A DNA stretch of 64,000 bases from Streptomyces sp. F001 (GTDB lineage: Bacteria > Actinomycetota > Actinomycetes > Streptomycetales > Streptomycetaceae). Of the stretch, positions 16,853-25,651 are shown piece after piece. Positions within the stretch are counted from its first letter, which is position 1. Each line of letters opens with the position of its first letter. The notes under the pieces are model-generated. The model was not told the DNA's origin. It worked only from the letters and a program-made list of their open reading frames with translations, and searched no databases. A program made the translations under genes and the position numbers. Location: positions 62,001-126,000 of the forward strand of contig NZ_QZWF01000015.1 of NCBI RefSeq assembly GCF_004187715.1, written 5' to 3'.

Positions 16853-17648
16853 GTGAGCGAGGAACGGTTCGGGGAGTTCGTGCTGGTGCGCCGGCACGAA
16901 CAGGGGCATGTCGCGGAGCTGGCCCTCGACCGGCCCAAGGCCATGAACGCCGTCTCGACCGAGATGGCGCGGTCCGTCGCCGCGGCGTGCGCGGCGCTGG
17001 GCGACGACCGGGACGTACGCGTCGTCGTTCTGACGTCGACGCATGAGCGGGCGTTCTGCGTAGGCGCCGACCTCAAGGAGCGCAACTCCCTGAGCGACGC
17101 CGAGCTGGTGCGGCAGCGTCCGGTTGCGCGTGGTGCGTACACCGGAGTGCTCGAGCTGCCGGTGCCGACGGTCGCGGCGGTGCACGGCTTCGCGCTCGGC
17201 GGCGGCTTCGAGCTGGCGCTGTCGTGCGACGTGATCGTGGCCGACCGCACGGCCGTCGTCGGGCTGCCGGAGGTGTCCGTGGGCGTGATTCCGGGTGGCG
17301 GCGGCACGCAGTTGCTGCCCCGGCGGGTGGGGGCCGCGCGGGCGGCCGAGCTGATCTTCACCGCGCGGCGCGTCGAGGCGGCCGAGGCGCGGGAGCTGGG
17401 GCTGGTGGACGTTCTGGTGGACGAGGGGCGGGACCGGGAGGAGGCGCTGGCGCTGGCGTCCCGGATCGCCGGGAACTCGCCGGTCGGGCGGGCTGCGAAG
17501 CGGCGTTGCGGGTGGGGCATGGGCTGGATCTGCGGGCCGGGCTGGAGGTCGAGGACGCGGCGTGGCGGTCGGTGGCGTTTTCCGGGGATCGGGCGGAGGG
17601 GGTGGCGGCGTTCAACGAGAGCGGAAGCCGCAGTGGCCGGGGGAGTGA
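16853..17648 (+). pseudogene. Enoyl-CoA hydratase/isomerase, two net frameshifts near the 3' end
   Basis: GTG 16853 opens a crotonase-fold protein with AELALDRPKAMNAVSTEM, HERAFCVGADLKER and HGFALGGGFELALSCDVIVA (oxyanion hole). VSVGVIPGGGGTQLLPRRVG carries the catalytic-region Glu/Gly pattern. After RIAGNSPVG the frame is lost near 17490-17505. The expected RVGHGLDLRAGLEVEDAAWR and SVAFSGDRAEGVAAFNE lie in another frame. The natural ending KPQWPGE and stop (17646-17648) lie in a third frame. Two single-base losses restore a normal protein of about 265 residues. The active-site half is intact. Confidence 0.75.
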
Positions 17649-17696
17649 GTCCGGCGTTGGCCGGTGACCGGCGTTGCGGTGGGAGCGGGGTGGGTT

Positions 17697-17850
17697 GCGC
17701 AGCCCGGCGCTGACGGGGTGCCTCCCCCAGAGGGGGGACCCAGCGCCCACCCGTGCCGTCCCTGGGGGTCCCCCCAGGCCCTCAAGGCACTGAGGGAGGC
17801 ACGACTGCCCGCGGGCCACGTCGGGACGCACGACTGCCCGCGGGCTGACG
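17697..17850. repeat. Mosaic G/C palindromic repeat, copy 1
   Basis: It begins GCGCAGCCCGGCGCTGACGG and continues with GGGTGCCTCCCCCAGAGGGG, CGCCCACCCGTGCCG, CTGGGGGTCCCCCCAGG and two units of GCACGACTGCCCGCGGGC. The same ordered modules occur at 25471-25610 and 52691-52852. It fills the 270-bp gap between echA and the GGDEF gene. No gene is seen in it. Confidence 0.75.
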
Positions 17851-17918
17851 TGGGAAACCGGTCACCCCACCGCCCCGCAAACCTCCCGCTTCCCCATAAA
17901 CCTCCCTAGCCTGGAGTG

Positions 17919-19061
17919 ATGGGTGAGGACAATCGCCTCGCGGCCGTCGTGGCGCTGGCGCAGGGGATGGCCGCGGCGCACACCCCGCGCGAGTCGTGGC
18001 GGGCCGCCGCGCTCGGTGCGTGCCGGGCGCTGGACGCGAGCTTTGCCGCGCTGTCGGTGTGGGAGCGGGACCTCGGGTGTCTTCGGGTCCTGGTCAACGT
18101 GGGGGAGCGGGCGCCGGACGAGGAGGAGTTCCCGGAGGACGAGGCCTACCCGGTGCACCAGTTCGCCGAGATCACGGAGTTCCTGCACGAGCGGTGGGCC
18201 GGGGGCGGCGAGCCCGACGCCTGGGTCGAGACCGCGGAGGGGTCGACGGCGGGCCGCGCCGGTTACTGTCACCAGCGGGTCGCTGCCCTGCGTCGCCGCG
18301 GCCGCAGCAGCTGCGTCGTCGCGCCGGTCGTCCTGCACGGCCGGGCGTGGGGCGAGCTGTATGTCGCGCGACCGGTCGGTGCCCCCGTCTTCGACCGGGG
18401 CGACGCCGATTTCGCCACCGTCCTGGCCGCCGTGGTGGCCGCCGGGATCGCACAGACCGAGCGGCTGGAGGAGGTCAGGCGGCTGGCCTTCACCGACTCT
18501 CTGACCGGGCTCGCCAACCGTCGTGCCGTCGACATGCGCCTGGACGAGGCGATCGAACGGCACCGCCGGGAGGGCGTCGTCGTCAGCCTGGTCGTCTGCG
18601 ACGTCAACGGGCTCAAGCGGGTCAATGACACCCGGGGGCACGCGGTCGGCGACCGGCTCCTGGAACGGTTCGGCTCCGTGCTGTCGCTGTGCGGGGCCAT
18701 GCTTCCCGGCGCGCTCGCGGCCCGGCTCGGGGGCGACGAGTTCTGTCTGCTCGCGGTCGGGCCGCCCGCCGACGACGTGGTGAAGGTGGCCGACGAACTG
18801 TGCCGCCGGGCCGCCGAGTTGGAGCTGGGCGACGGTGTCGCCTGCGGGGTCGCCTCCACCCAGGATCCGGTCGGGCCGGTGCGCTCCGCCCGTCGGCTGT
18901 TCCGGCTCGCCGACGCCGCCCAGTACCAGGCCAAGGGGGTGCGCGCCGTCCGGGCGGTCGTCGCCGGGCGCGAGGGGCCCGAGGACCCGGTGGTGCGCCT
19001 CGCCGACGCACCGACCGACGAGCACACCCCGGAGCGGCGCCGCTTCCGTGGCCGCCGGTGA
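17919..19061 (+). CDS. cdgE: GAF-GGDEF diguanylate cyclase (CdgE-like)
   Basis: 380 aa. A GAF-type sensor domain (about residues 15-175, ending before the coupling helix IAQTERLEEVRRL) is followed by a GGDEF domain. That domain has DSLTGLANRRAV, VVCDVNGLKRVNDTRGHAVG and an intact active-site motif, ARLGGDEFCLL. This predicts an active diguanylate cyclase. No inhibitory RxxD is obvious four residues before GGDEF. Position next to hutH and downstream of echA matches SCO4931 (CdgE) from memory. An alternative GTG is at 17916, and TAGCCT (17907-17912) may be a -10 giving a near-leaderless mRNA. Confidence 0.85.
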   Translation: MGEDNRLAAVVALAQGMAAAHTPRESWRAAALGACRALDASFAALSVWERDLGCLRVLVNVGERAPDEEEFPEDEAYPVHQFAEITEFLHERWAGGGEPDAWVETAEGSTAGRAGYCHQRVAALRRRGRSSCVVAPVVLHGRAWGELYVARPVGAPVFDRGDADFATVLAAVVAAGIAQTERLEEVRRLAFTDSLTGLANRRAVDMRLDEAIERHRREGVVVSLVVCDVNGLKRVNDTRGHAVGDRLLERFGSVLSLCGAMLPGALAARLGGDEFCLLAVGPPADDVVKVADELCRRAAELELGDGVACGVASTQDPVGPVRSARRLFRLADAAQYQAKGVRAVRAVVAGREGPEDPVVRLADAPTDEHTPERRRFRGRR

Positions 19062-19151
19062 GCAACGCCGTACCTCGGCGGCAACAGCGGTAAGGGCCGC
19101 ATCGTGCACCCACCCGTGACATCTTCGAATTCACTGCGTACGCTCCTGAAT

Positions 19152-20696
19152 ATGGATATGCACACTGTGGTGGTGGGGACATCCGGCGTCACCGCGTCCG
19201 ACGTCCTCGCCGTGGCGCGCGCCGGCGCCCGGGTCGAGCTCTCCGGCGAGGCGGTGGCCGCGCTCACCGCGGCCCGCGGGATCGTGGACGCGCTGGCGGC
19301 CAAGCCCGAGCCGGTCTACGGCGTCTCCACCGGCTTCGGCGCCCTCGCGACCCGGCACATCGGCCAGGAACTGCGCACCCAGCTCCAGCGCAACATCGTC
19401 CGCTCGCACGCCGCCGGCATGGGGCCGCGGGTGGAGCGGGAGGTCGTACGGGCCCTGATGTTCCTGCGGCTGAAGACCGTCTGCTCGGGACACACCGGCG
19501 TACGGCCCGAGGTGGCGCAGACCATGGCCGACGTCCTCAACGCCGGTATCACCCCGGTCGTGCACGAGTACGGCTCCCTCGGCTGCTCCGGCGACCTCGC
19601 CCCGCTGTCCCACTGCGCCCTGACGCTGATGGGGGAGGGGGAGGCCGAAGGACCCGACGGGACCGTACGCCCCGCCGGTGAACTCCTCGCCGCGCACGGC
19701 ATCGAGCCCGTCGAGCTGCGCGAGAAGGAAGGCCTCGCCCTCCTCAACGGCACCGACGGCATGCTCGGCATGCTGCTGATGGCCCTCGCCGACCTGGACA
19801 CCCTCTACACGTCCGCCGACGTCACCGCGGCCCTGTCGCTGGAGGCCCTGCTCGGCACCGACCGGGTCCTCGCTCCCGAGCTGCACGCCATCCGCCCGCA
19901 CCCCGGCCAGGCCGCCAGCGCCGCCAACATGCTGGCCGTACTGAAGGGTTCGGGCCTGACCGGCCATCACCAGGGCGACGCTCCCCGCGTCCAGGACGCC
20001 TACTCCGTGCGCTGTGCTCCGCAGGTGGCCGGCGCCGGACGGGACACGATCGCGCACGCCCGCCTGGTCGCCGAGCGCGAACTGGCCTCGGCCGTCGACA
20101 ATCCCGTCGTACTCCCCGACGGGCGCGTTGAATCCAACGGCAACTTCCACGGCGCCCCGGTCGCCTACGTCCTCGACTTCCTCGCCATCGCCGCCGCCGA
20201 CCTCGCCTCCATCGCCGAGCGGCGCACCGACCGGCTGCTGGACAAGAACCGCAGCCACGGTCTGCCGCCGTTCCTCGCCGACGACGCCGGGGTGGACAGC
20301 GGGCTCATGATCGCCCAGTACACGCAGGCCGCGCTGGTGAGCGAGATGAAGCGGCTCGCCGTACCGGCGTCCGCGGACTCGATACCGTCCTCCGCGATGC
20401 AGGAGGACCATGTCTCCATGGGCTGGTCGGCGGCGCGCAAGCTGCGTACGGCCGTCGACAACCTCACGCGGGTCGTCGCCATCGAGCTGTACGCCGCCAC
20501 GCGCGCGATCGAACTGCGCGAGGGCCTGACCCCGGCGCCCGCGTCCCAGGCCGTCATCGACGCCGTACGGGCGGCGGGGGTCGAAGGTCCCGGTCCCGAC
20601 CGGTTCCTGGCGCCCGACCTCGCGGCGGCGGACGCGTTCGTGCGGGACGGGCGGCTGCTGGCGGCGGTGGAGACGGTCACCGGACCGCTCCAGTAG
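19152..20696 (+). CDS. hutH: Histidine ammonia-lyase
   Basis: 514-aa enzyme that deaminates L-histidine to trans-urocanate, the first step of histidine catabolism. The MIO prosthetic group forms from the tripeptide in YGSLGCSGDLAPLSHCAL. Here Cys-Ser-Gly replaces Ala-Ser-Gly, as in known Streptomyces histidases. YGVSTGFGALA, NLQRN-like QLQRNIVRSHA, LEALLGTD and PSSAMQEDHVSMGW are family signatures. The ATG of MDMHTVVVGTS was selected by length and homology. TACGCT 9 bp upstream may be a -10 of a leaderless message. Other hut genes are not next to it, as is usual in Streptomyces. Confidence 0.95.
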   Translation: MDMHTVVVGTSGVTASDVLAVARAGARVELSGEAVAALTAARGIVDALAAKPEPVYGVSTGFGALATRHIGQELRTQLQRNIVRSHAAGMGPRVEREVVRALMFLRLKTVCSGHTGVRPEVAQTMADVLNAGITPVVHEYGSLGCSGDLAPLSHCALTLMGEGEAEGPDGTVRPAGELLAAHGIEPVELREKEGLALLNGTDGMLGMLLMALADLDTLYTSADVTAALSLEALLGTDRVLAPELHAIRPHPGQAASAANMLAVLKGSGLTGHHQGDAPRVQDAYSVRCAPQVAGAGRDTIAHARLVAERELASAVDNPVVLPDGRVESNGNFHGAPVAYVLDFLAIAAADLASIAERRTDRLLDKNRSHGLPPFLADDAGVDSGLMIAQYTQAALVSEMKRLAVPASADSIPSSAMQEDHVSMGWSAARKLRTAVDNLTRVVAIELYAATRAIELREGLTPAPASQAVIDAVRAAGVEGPGPDRFLAPDLAAADAFVRDGRLLAAVETVTGPLQ

Positions 20697-20705
20697 GACG
20701 GTTGA

Positions 20706-20735
20706 GGGGCCCTGCCGTACGACCGGCAGGGCCCC
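20706..20735. terminator. Bidirectional terminator between hutH and a lipoprotein gene
   Basis: A 12-bp perfect stem (GGGGCCCTGCCG / CGGCAGGGCCCC) with a 6-nt loop, between two convergent stop codons. Confidence 0.8.
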
Positions 20736-20740
20736 GGAGA

Positions 20741-21511
20741 TCACTTGAGCTTGGCGACCTGCGCCTCGACCACGGCCGCCGGGATCTCGGCCGCCTCGCC
20801 GGTGCCGAGCGCGGCGAGGTTCACCGTGTAGAACGTGGCGATGGTGTTGCCCTTGCGCACCACCTCGGTGTGGAAGGTGGCCGTGCCCTCGCCGTCCATG
20901 TCGACGTCCTGGGCGAACGCCACCGACTCGTCACCGCCTCCGGAGCCCTGCGCCGCGGCGACCTTGGTGACCTTCGTCTTCTCGGCGTCGGCCGTGAGGC
21001 TGTAGCCGCCGGCACAGGCCGACACGCCGTCGGAAACGGCCTTCATGGCCTTCTCGGCACCGTCGCCCTCGTACGAGGACAGGCCCACGAACGTCATGGC
21101 GACGTTGAAGGCGTCCGCGATGTCCTCCGGCTGCGCGGTGGCGGCCGACGCCTTGTCCTCCGCGACGGTGTTGCTGGCGTTCGCGTCCGTGTCACCCGGG
21201 GCGAGACCGGCCGTGGCCCAGGAGAGCGGGTCGCACTCGGCCTTGTCGGTCTTCACCGCGGTCTTGGACTTCGGGAGGGTGTCGTCGCCGGAGGCGACCT
21301 TGTAGCCCTTGACCTCGTCCTGAGCGAGCAGCAGTTTCTCCAGCTCGGCCGCGCTGAGCGCCTTGGCGGCCTGAGTCGGCGAGGAGGAGGACTCCGTGTC
21401 CTTGGAGTCGTCGGAACTGTCCGACCCCCCGCCACATCCGGTGATGAGGGCGAGCGACAGCACGCTCACGGCGACCGTGGCGCCTGTGCGCGCCCTCGAT
21501 GATCTCTTCAT
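20741..21511 (-). CDS. Secreted lipoprotein of unknown function
   Basis: 256 aa. A type II signal peptide (MKRSSRAR..., hydrophobic stretch VAVSVLSLALI) ends in the lipobox LITGC, with Cys26 as the lipidation site. A Gly/Ser/Asp-rich linker precedes a soluble domain of about 200 residues. That domain has two further cysteines (AECDPLS, SACAGGYS) that could form a disulfide. No enzyme motif is visible. It is a monocistronic gene converging on hutH. Confidence 0.8.
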   Translation of the reverse strand: MKRSSRARTGATVAVSVLSLALITGCGGGSDSSDDSKDTESSSSPTQAAKALSAAELEKLLLAQDEVKGYKVASGDDTLPKSKTAVKTDKAECDPLSWATAGLAPGDTDANASNTVAEDKASAATAQPEDIADAFNVAMTFVGLSSYEGDGAEKAMKAVSDGVSACAGGYSLTADAEKTKVTKVAAAQGSGGGDESVAFAQDVDMDGEGTATFHTEVVRKGNTIATFYTVNLAALGTGEAAEIPAAVVEAQVAKLK

Positions 21512-21566
21512 GGGCGGACTATGAGGCTCAGGTCAAGGACACGTCAAGCCGGATTTTCCGAACCTT

Positions 21567-21878
21567 TCAGAACCCAAGTCGTTCCCGGCGCACCGAATAC
21601 ACCACAAACCCGGCGCCCAGTGTCAGACAGAGCGTGCCGCCGACGACGTACGGGGTGCTGTCGAAGCTGCCGGTGTCGGCGAGCCGGGTGCCGTCGGTCT
21701 GAACGCCGGTCGTGTCGGTGGTCGTTGCCGCCGCTCTGGCCTGCGTCGTCTGCGTCACCGTGGGCTGCTCCTGCGCAGGGCCGTCCGCGGTCGCGTTCGC
21801 GGAGGGAACGAACCACAGGGCGCCGAGCAGGGTGCCCGCGGCGGTGGCGGTCAGCAACGGACGACGAGCGGATGACAC
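21567..21878 (-). CDS. Small cell-wall-anchored protein with LAXTG sortase motif
   Basis: 103 aa with a Sec signal peptide (cleavage near ANA-TADG), a short Thr/Gln/Ala-rich extracellular segment, the sorting motif LADTG, a hydrophobic helix and the basic tail RRERLGF. LAXTG is the preferred motif of class E sortases, which anchor long chaplins in Streptomyces. This protein lacks a chaplin domain, so the exposed part is only a stalk of about 45 residues. GTG start 21878. It lies 55 bp beyond the start of the lipoprotein gene on the same strand. Confidence 0.8.
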   Translation of the reverse strand: MSSARRPLLTATAAGTLLGALWFVPSANATADGPAQEQPTVTQTTQARAAATTTDTTGVQTDGTRLADTGSFDSTPYVVGGTLCLTLGAGFVVYSVRRERLGF

Positions 21879-21988
21879 GGAATATCGATCCCCTTGTGAT
21901 GCTGGCGAATTGGCCGTGTGGGGCGATGTTAGTGAAAGGCGCGGGTCACGGGAAAGTCACGGGGGCCACGGGTCGTACTCTCCGAGGT

Positions 21989-22333
21989 ATGAGCACTCCA
22001 GAGGCATCACGTTTTGTACGGGTTCGCGTGGAACTCGTCCTTGAGGTCGACGACAACGACGCCGTGACGCAGGCGGCGCTGCGGCGGATTTCCGGCGACG
22101 CGGACATGCCGGCCGAGGAACGGGCGCACGCGCAGAGCGCTGTGACGCAAGACACTGCGGAGGCCCTCGCCTACCTTGTGGACCCGTTCGACCTGGTCAG
22201 GGAGGTGCCGGGGATTGAGCTCCAGCAGGCCTCCTGGAGCAGTGAGCAGGTCGACTACGACCCGGACTCGCCGGAATGGGACCTTGCCGAGGATGATGTC
22301 GACGACCAGGAAGACGGAGAGCGGGTCGGCTGA
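21989..22333 (+). CDS. Conserved hypothetical acidic protein
   Basis: 114 aa, acidic, with no membrane segment or signal. It starts MSTPEASRFVRVRVELVLEV and has a helical middle (MPAEERAHAQSAVTQDTAEA) and an Asp-rich C-terminus (EWDLAEDDVDDQEDGERVG). I do not recognise the family. A well-formed terminator follows at 22355. Confidence 0.65.
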   Translation: MSTPEASRFVRVRVELVLEVDDNDAVTQAALRRISGDADMPAEERAHAQSAVTQDTAEALAYLVDPFDLVREVPGIELQQASWSSEQVDYDPDSPEWDLAEDDVDDQEDGERVG

Positions 22334-22354
22334 CGCGACTTGGGGAAATCGTGA

Positions 22355-22384
22355 CCCCGGGCGGCAACCGCCGCCTGGGGTTTT
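22355..22384 (+). terminator. Rho-independent terminator
   Basis: The stem CCCCGGGCGG / CCGCCTGGGG (one G-T pair) has a 6-nt loop and is followed by TTTT, 21 bp after the upstream stop codon. Confidence 0.85.
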
Positions 22385-22540
22385 CTCGTCTCAAGGGGCG
22401 CACAGACCGACACCTGCACCACCCGCTCATCGAAAACGTGGTGTGCCCCACACAAGCAAGGCATGTGGAACGGGACGAACCGGTCGTAGCGTTGAAAGTT
22501 CTTAACGGGGACTCTCGGGGTTTTCGGGGAATCGGCAACG

Positions 22541-23806
22541 ATGGAGAAGCGTGTGATAACGGACAGTAAGCGGCGCAAGGGCCTGAGGGCCGCGTCCGCA
22601 CTGCTCGGCAGTGTGCTGGTGCTCTCGGCGTGTTCCGGCGGCAACGAGGCCTCCGGAAGCGACAGCGGCAACGACACCTCGCAGGCCCAGGTCGACGAGG
22701 CAGCAGCCCAGAAGAGCTCCCAGGCCCAGATCGAGATCACGCCGAAGGACGGCTCGGCCAACGCCTCCATCAACAACTCCGCCGCCGTCACCGTGAGCAA
22801 AGGCACGCTCACCGAGGTGACGATGACCACGTCCGACGGCACCGCCGTCGAGGGCGAGATATCCGCCGACAAGAAGAGCTGGAAGCCCACCGTCCAGCTG
22901 GAGCGCTCCACCACGTACAAGGTCGCGGCGACCGCGCAGGACTCCGAGGGCCGGGAGGCCCACGAGAACGCCTCCTTCACCACGGTCTCGCCGGACAACA
23001 GCTTCATAGGCAACTTCACGCCGGACGACGGCGCCACCGTCGGTGTGGGCATGCCCGTGTCGATCAACTTCGACAAGGCGATCACCAACAAGGTGGACGT
23101 CCAGAAGGGCATCACCGTCTCCACCAGCAGCGGCCAGGAGGTCGTCGGCCACTGGTTCAACGCCAACCGGCTCGACTTCCGGCCCGAGGACTACTGGAAG
23201 GAAGGCTCCACCGTCACGCTGAAGCTGGCGCTCGACGGCGTCGAGGGCGCCGAGGGTGTCTACGGCGTCCAGCAGAAGACGGTCACCTTCACCATCGGCC
23301 GCAACCAGGTCTCCTACGTCGACGCGAACACCAAGCAGATGAAGGTCACGCAGGACGGCAAGGTCGTCAAGACCATCCCGATCTCCGCCGGCTCGCCCGA
23401 GAACAAGACGTACGAGGGCCAGATGGTGATCTCCGAGAAGTTCAAGGAGACCCGGATGAACGGCGCGACGGTCGGCTTCACCGACGACGACGGCAAGGGC
23501 GAGTACGACATCAAGGACGTCCCGCACGCCATGCGCCTGTCCACGTCCGGCACCTTCATCCACGGCAACTACTGGGGCGCCGACTCCGTCTTCGGCAGCG
23601 TCAACACCAGCCACGGGTGTGTCGGTCTGAACGACACCAAGGGTGCCAACGACCCGAAGACCGAAGGCGCCTGGTTCTACAACAACTCGATCGTCGGTGA
23701 CGTCGTGGTCGTCCAGAACACCGGCGACAAGACGATCGCGCCGGACAACGGTCTGAACGGCTGGAACATGGACTGGGCGCAGTGGAAGGCGGGCTCCGCC
23801 ATCTGA
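22541..23806 (+). CDS. L,D-transpeptidase lipoprotein (YkuD domain)
   Basis: 421 aa, peptidoglycan 3-3 cross-linking enzyme at the cell surface. The lipobox is LSACS. Two Ig-like domains follow (about residues 60-260; GNFTPDDGATVGVGMPVSI, ...TFTIG). The catalytic YkuD domain has FIHGNYWGADSVFG and SHGCVGLND, with the active Cys in SHGC. A C-terminal W-rich tail closes it (WNMDWAQWKAG). The arrangement resembles mycobacterial LdtMt2-type enzymes. Alternative start GTG 22553. It is followed by a T-tract terminator at 23826. Confidence 0.93.
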   Translation: MEKRVITDSKRRKGLRAASALLGSVLVLSACSGGNEASGSDSGNDTSQAQVDEAAAQKSSQAQIEITPKDGSANASINNSAAVTVSKGTLTEVTMTTSDGTAVEGEISADKKSWKPTVQLERSTTYKVAATAQDSEGREAHENASFTTVSPDNSFIGNFTPDDGATVGVGMPVSINFDKAITNKVDVQKGITVSTSSGQEVVGHWFNANRLDFRPEDYWKEGSTVTLKLALDGVEGAEGVYGVQQKTVTFTIGRNQVSYVDANTKQMKVTQDGKVVKTIPISAGSPENKTYEGQMVISEKFKETRMNGATVGFTDDDGKGEYDIKDVPHAMRLSTSGTFIHGNYWGADSVFGSVNTSHGCVGLNDTKGANDPKTEGAWFYNNSIVGDVVVVQNTGDKTIAPDNGLNGWNMDWAQWKAGSAI

Positions 23807-23825
23807 CGCGCCCTCTGATACGCCG

Positions 23826-23860
23826 CGAATGCCGCCCCTTGGAGGCGGCATTCGTGTTTT
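23826..23860 (+). terminator. Rho-independent terminator after the L,D-transpeptidase gene
   Basis: An 11-bp perfect stem (CGAATGCCGCC / GGCGGCATTCG) has a 7-nt loop and is followed by TGTTTT. Confidence 0.85.
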
Positions 23861-23984
23861 CACAGGCTTCAGAGGCCCGTTCCTAGGGCTTACGGGCCGG
23901 TTCCAAGGACCGGACACAGCCTTCTCATCCTTCTCTTATGCCGGCCTTATGCCGCCATCACGGTGCGTCCCTAACTTGCGGCGC

Positions 23985-25441
23985 ATGTTCTTCACCTATC
24001 TGAGGCGCGAACTGCGCCGCCGCAGAAAGGCGGCCCTCGTCGTCGCCTCCGGACTGGCGCTCGGTATCGCGCTGGTCATCGTGGTCAGCTCCGTCTCCTC
24101 CGGCATGGGCAAGGCCCAGGACAAGGTCCTGCAGTCCCTGTACGGGCTCGGTACCGACATGACCGTCACCAAGGCGGCCGCCGCCCAGGAGGAGGGCCAG
24201 GCGCAGCGGCCACGCTTCCGGTTCGACGCGCAGGACGGCGACTCCGACGAGGAGCAGAGCAGCGACCGGGTGATGGTCCAGGGTTTCGAGACGCTGTCGA
24301 GCTCGACCGTGAGCAAGGTCGGCGCGCAGGACGGTGTGTCGGACGCCGTCGGCGGACTGAGCCTGCAGGTCATCAAGGTCAGCGGCCAGTTCACGCGCGG
24401 TCAGTTCCAGCAGGACGGCGGCGAGCAGCCGGGCGGCGCCCCCGGCGGCGGCACCGGGCAGCCCGAGGGCCGCGTCCAGGGCGGCGGCGCCGACTTCGAC
24501 GTCAACAGCTACTCCGTCTACGGCACCGACGTCACCAAGCCCGAGCTCGGCCCGCTGACCTCCTCGAAGATCACCAGTGGCCGTATCTTCAAGGCGTCCG
24601 AGACCAACGCCGAGGTGGTCGTCGCCGACGCCTCCTACGCCAAGGAGAAGAAGCTCGCCCTCGGCGACACCGTCACCGTCAAGGGCGTCAAGTACGAGGT
24701 CATCGGCATCGCCACGCCGGAGAGCGGGGACGCGGCGGCCAACCTCTACATCCCGCTGAAGCAGGCGCAGACGCTCAGCGACTCGGCGGACAAGGTCACC
24801 ACGATCTACGTCAAGGCGACCGACTCGCAGCGGATCGACGCCGTCAAGTCGGCGATCCAGAAGAACATCTCCGGTACGACCGTGACGACCTCCGCGGACC
24901 TTGCGGAGACCGTGTCCGGCTCGCTGTCCACCGCGTCCGATCTCGCGACGAGCGTGGGCAAATGGCTGTCGGTCGTGGTGCTCGCGGCGGCGTTCCTGGT
25001 GGCCGGGCTGCTGACGTCATCGGCGGTGTCCCGGCGGGTGCGGGAGTTCGGCACGCTGAAGGCGCTGGGCTGGCGGTCGGGGCGGGTGACCCGGCAGGTG
25101 GTCGGGGAGGCCGTCGTCAGCGGTCTGGTGGGCGGTGCGCTCGGTATCGCGGTCGGGCTGGCCGGGGCGTATGCCGTCACCGCGGTCAGTCCTACGTTGC
25201 AGGCGGAGCTTGGTGCCGCGGGTGGGGGCATGACTGGCGGTGGTCCTGGGGGATTCGGTGGCGGGCCTGCGCGTGAGGCTGCGTCCCGGACGCTCGATGT
25301 CGCCCTGACGGCACCTGTCAGTGTCACGACGATTGCCCTTGCGGTGGGGCTTGCCGTCACCGGTGGGCTCATTGCCGGCGCGTTCGGGGGTGGCGGGCGT
25401 CGCGGTTGCGGCCGGCGGATGCGTTGCGGCGGGTTGAGTAG
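23985..25441 (+). CDS. MacB/FtsX-like ABC transporter permease (frameshift in last codons)
   Basis: About 485 aa. There is a first membrane helix (about 18-40, ALVVASGLALGIALVIVVSS), then a large extracytoplasmic MacB periplasmic-core-like domain with a Gly/Gln-rich insert. Three C-terminal FtsX helices follow. The run GCGTTCGGGGGTGG near 25380-25392 has five G where six restore the expected ending GGWRASRLRPADALRRVE and a TAG at 25439-25441. As given, the frame runs on into the repeat and overlaps the next gene. Its partner ATPase lies 210 bp downstream. The substrate is unknown; such pairs often export peptides or lipids. Confidence 0.85.
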
Positions 25442-25470
25442 CCGACGCCAACTGTGGCTGGGGGTGGGTC

Positions 25471-25610
25471 GCGCAGCCCGGCGCCACGGGGTGCCTCCCC
25501 CACACTCGGCTTCGCTCGAGCGGGGGGGGACCCCCCTCGCCCACCCGTGCCGCCCTGGGGGTCCCCCCCAGGCTCTTAAGGCACTGGGGGAGGCACGACT
25601 GCCCGCAGCT
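25471..25610. repeat. Mosaic G/C palindromic repeat, copy 2, inside an ABC operon
   Basis: It has the same modules as 17697-17850. In place of the short CCCAGAGGGG hairpin it carries the CTCGGCTTCGCTCGAG core also found in cya. It separates permease and ATPase genes that are normally adjacent. Confidence 0.75.
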
Positions 25611-25651
25611 ACGTCAGACCATCCTCGTTACCTATCCCAGGAGTTGCCCCC

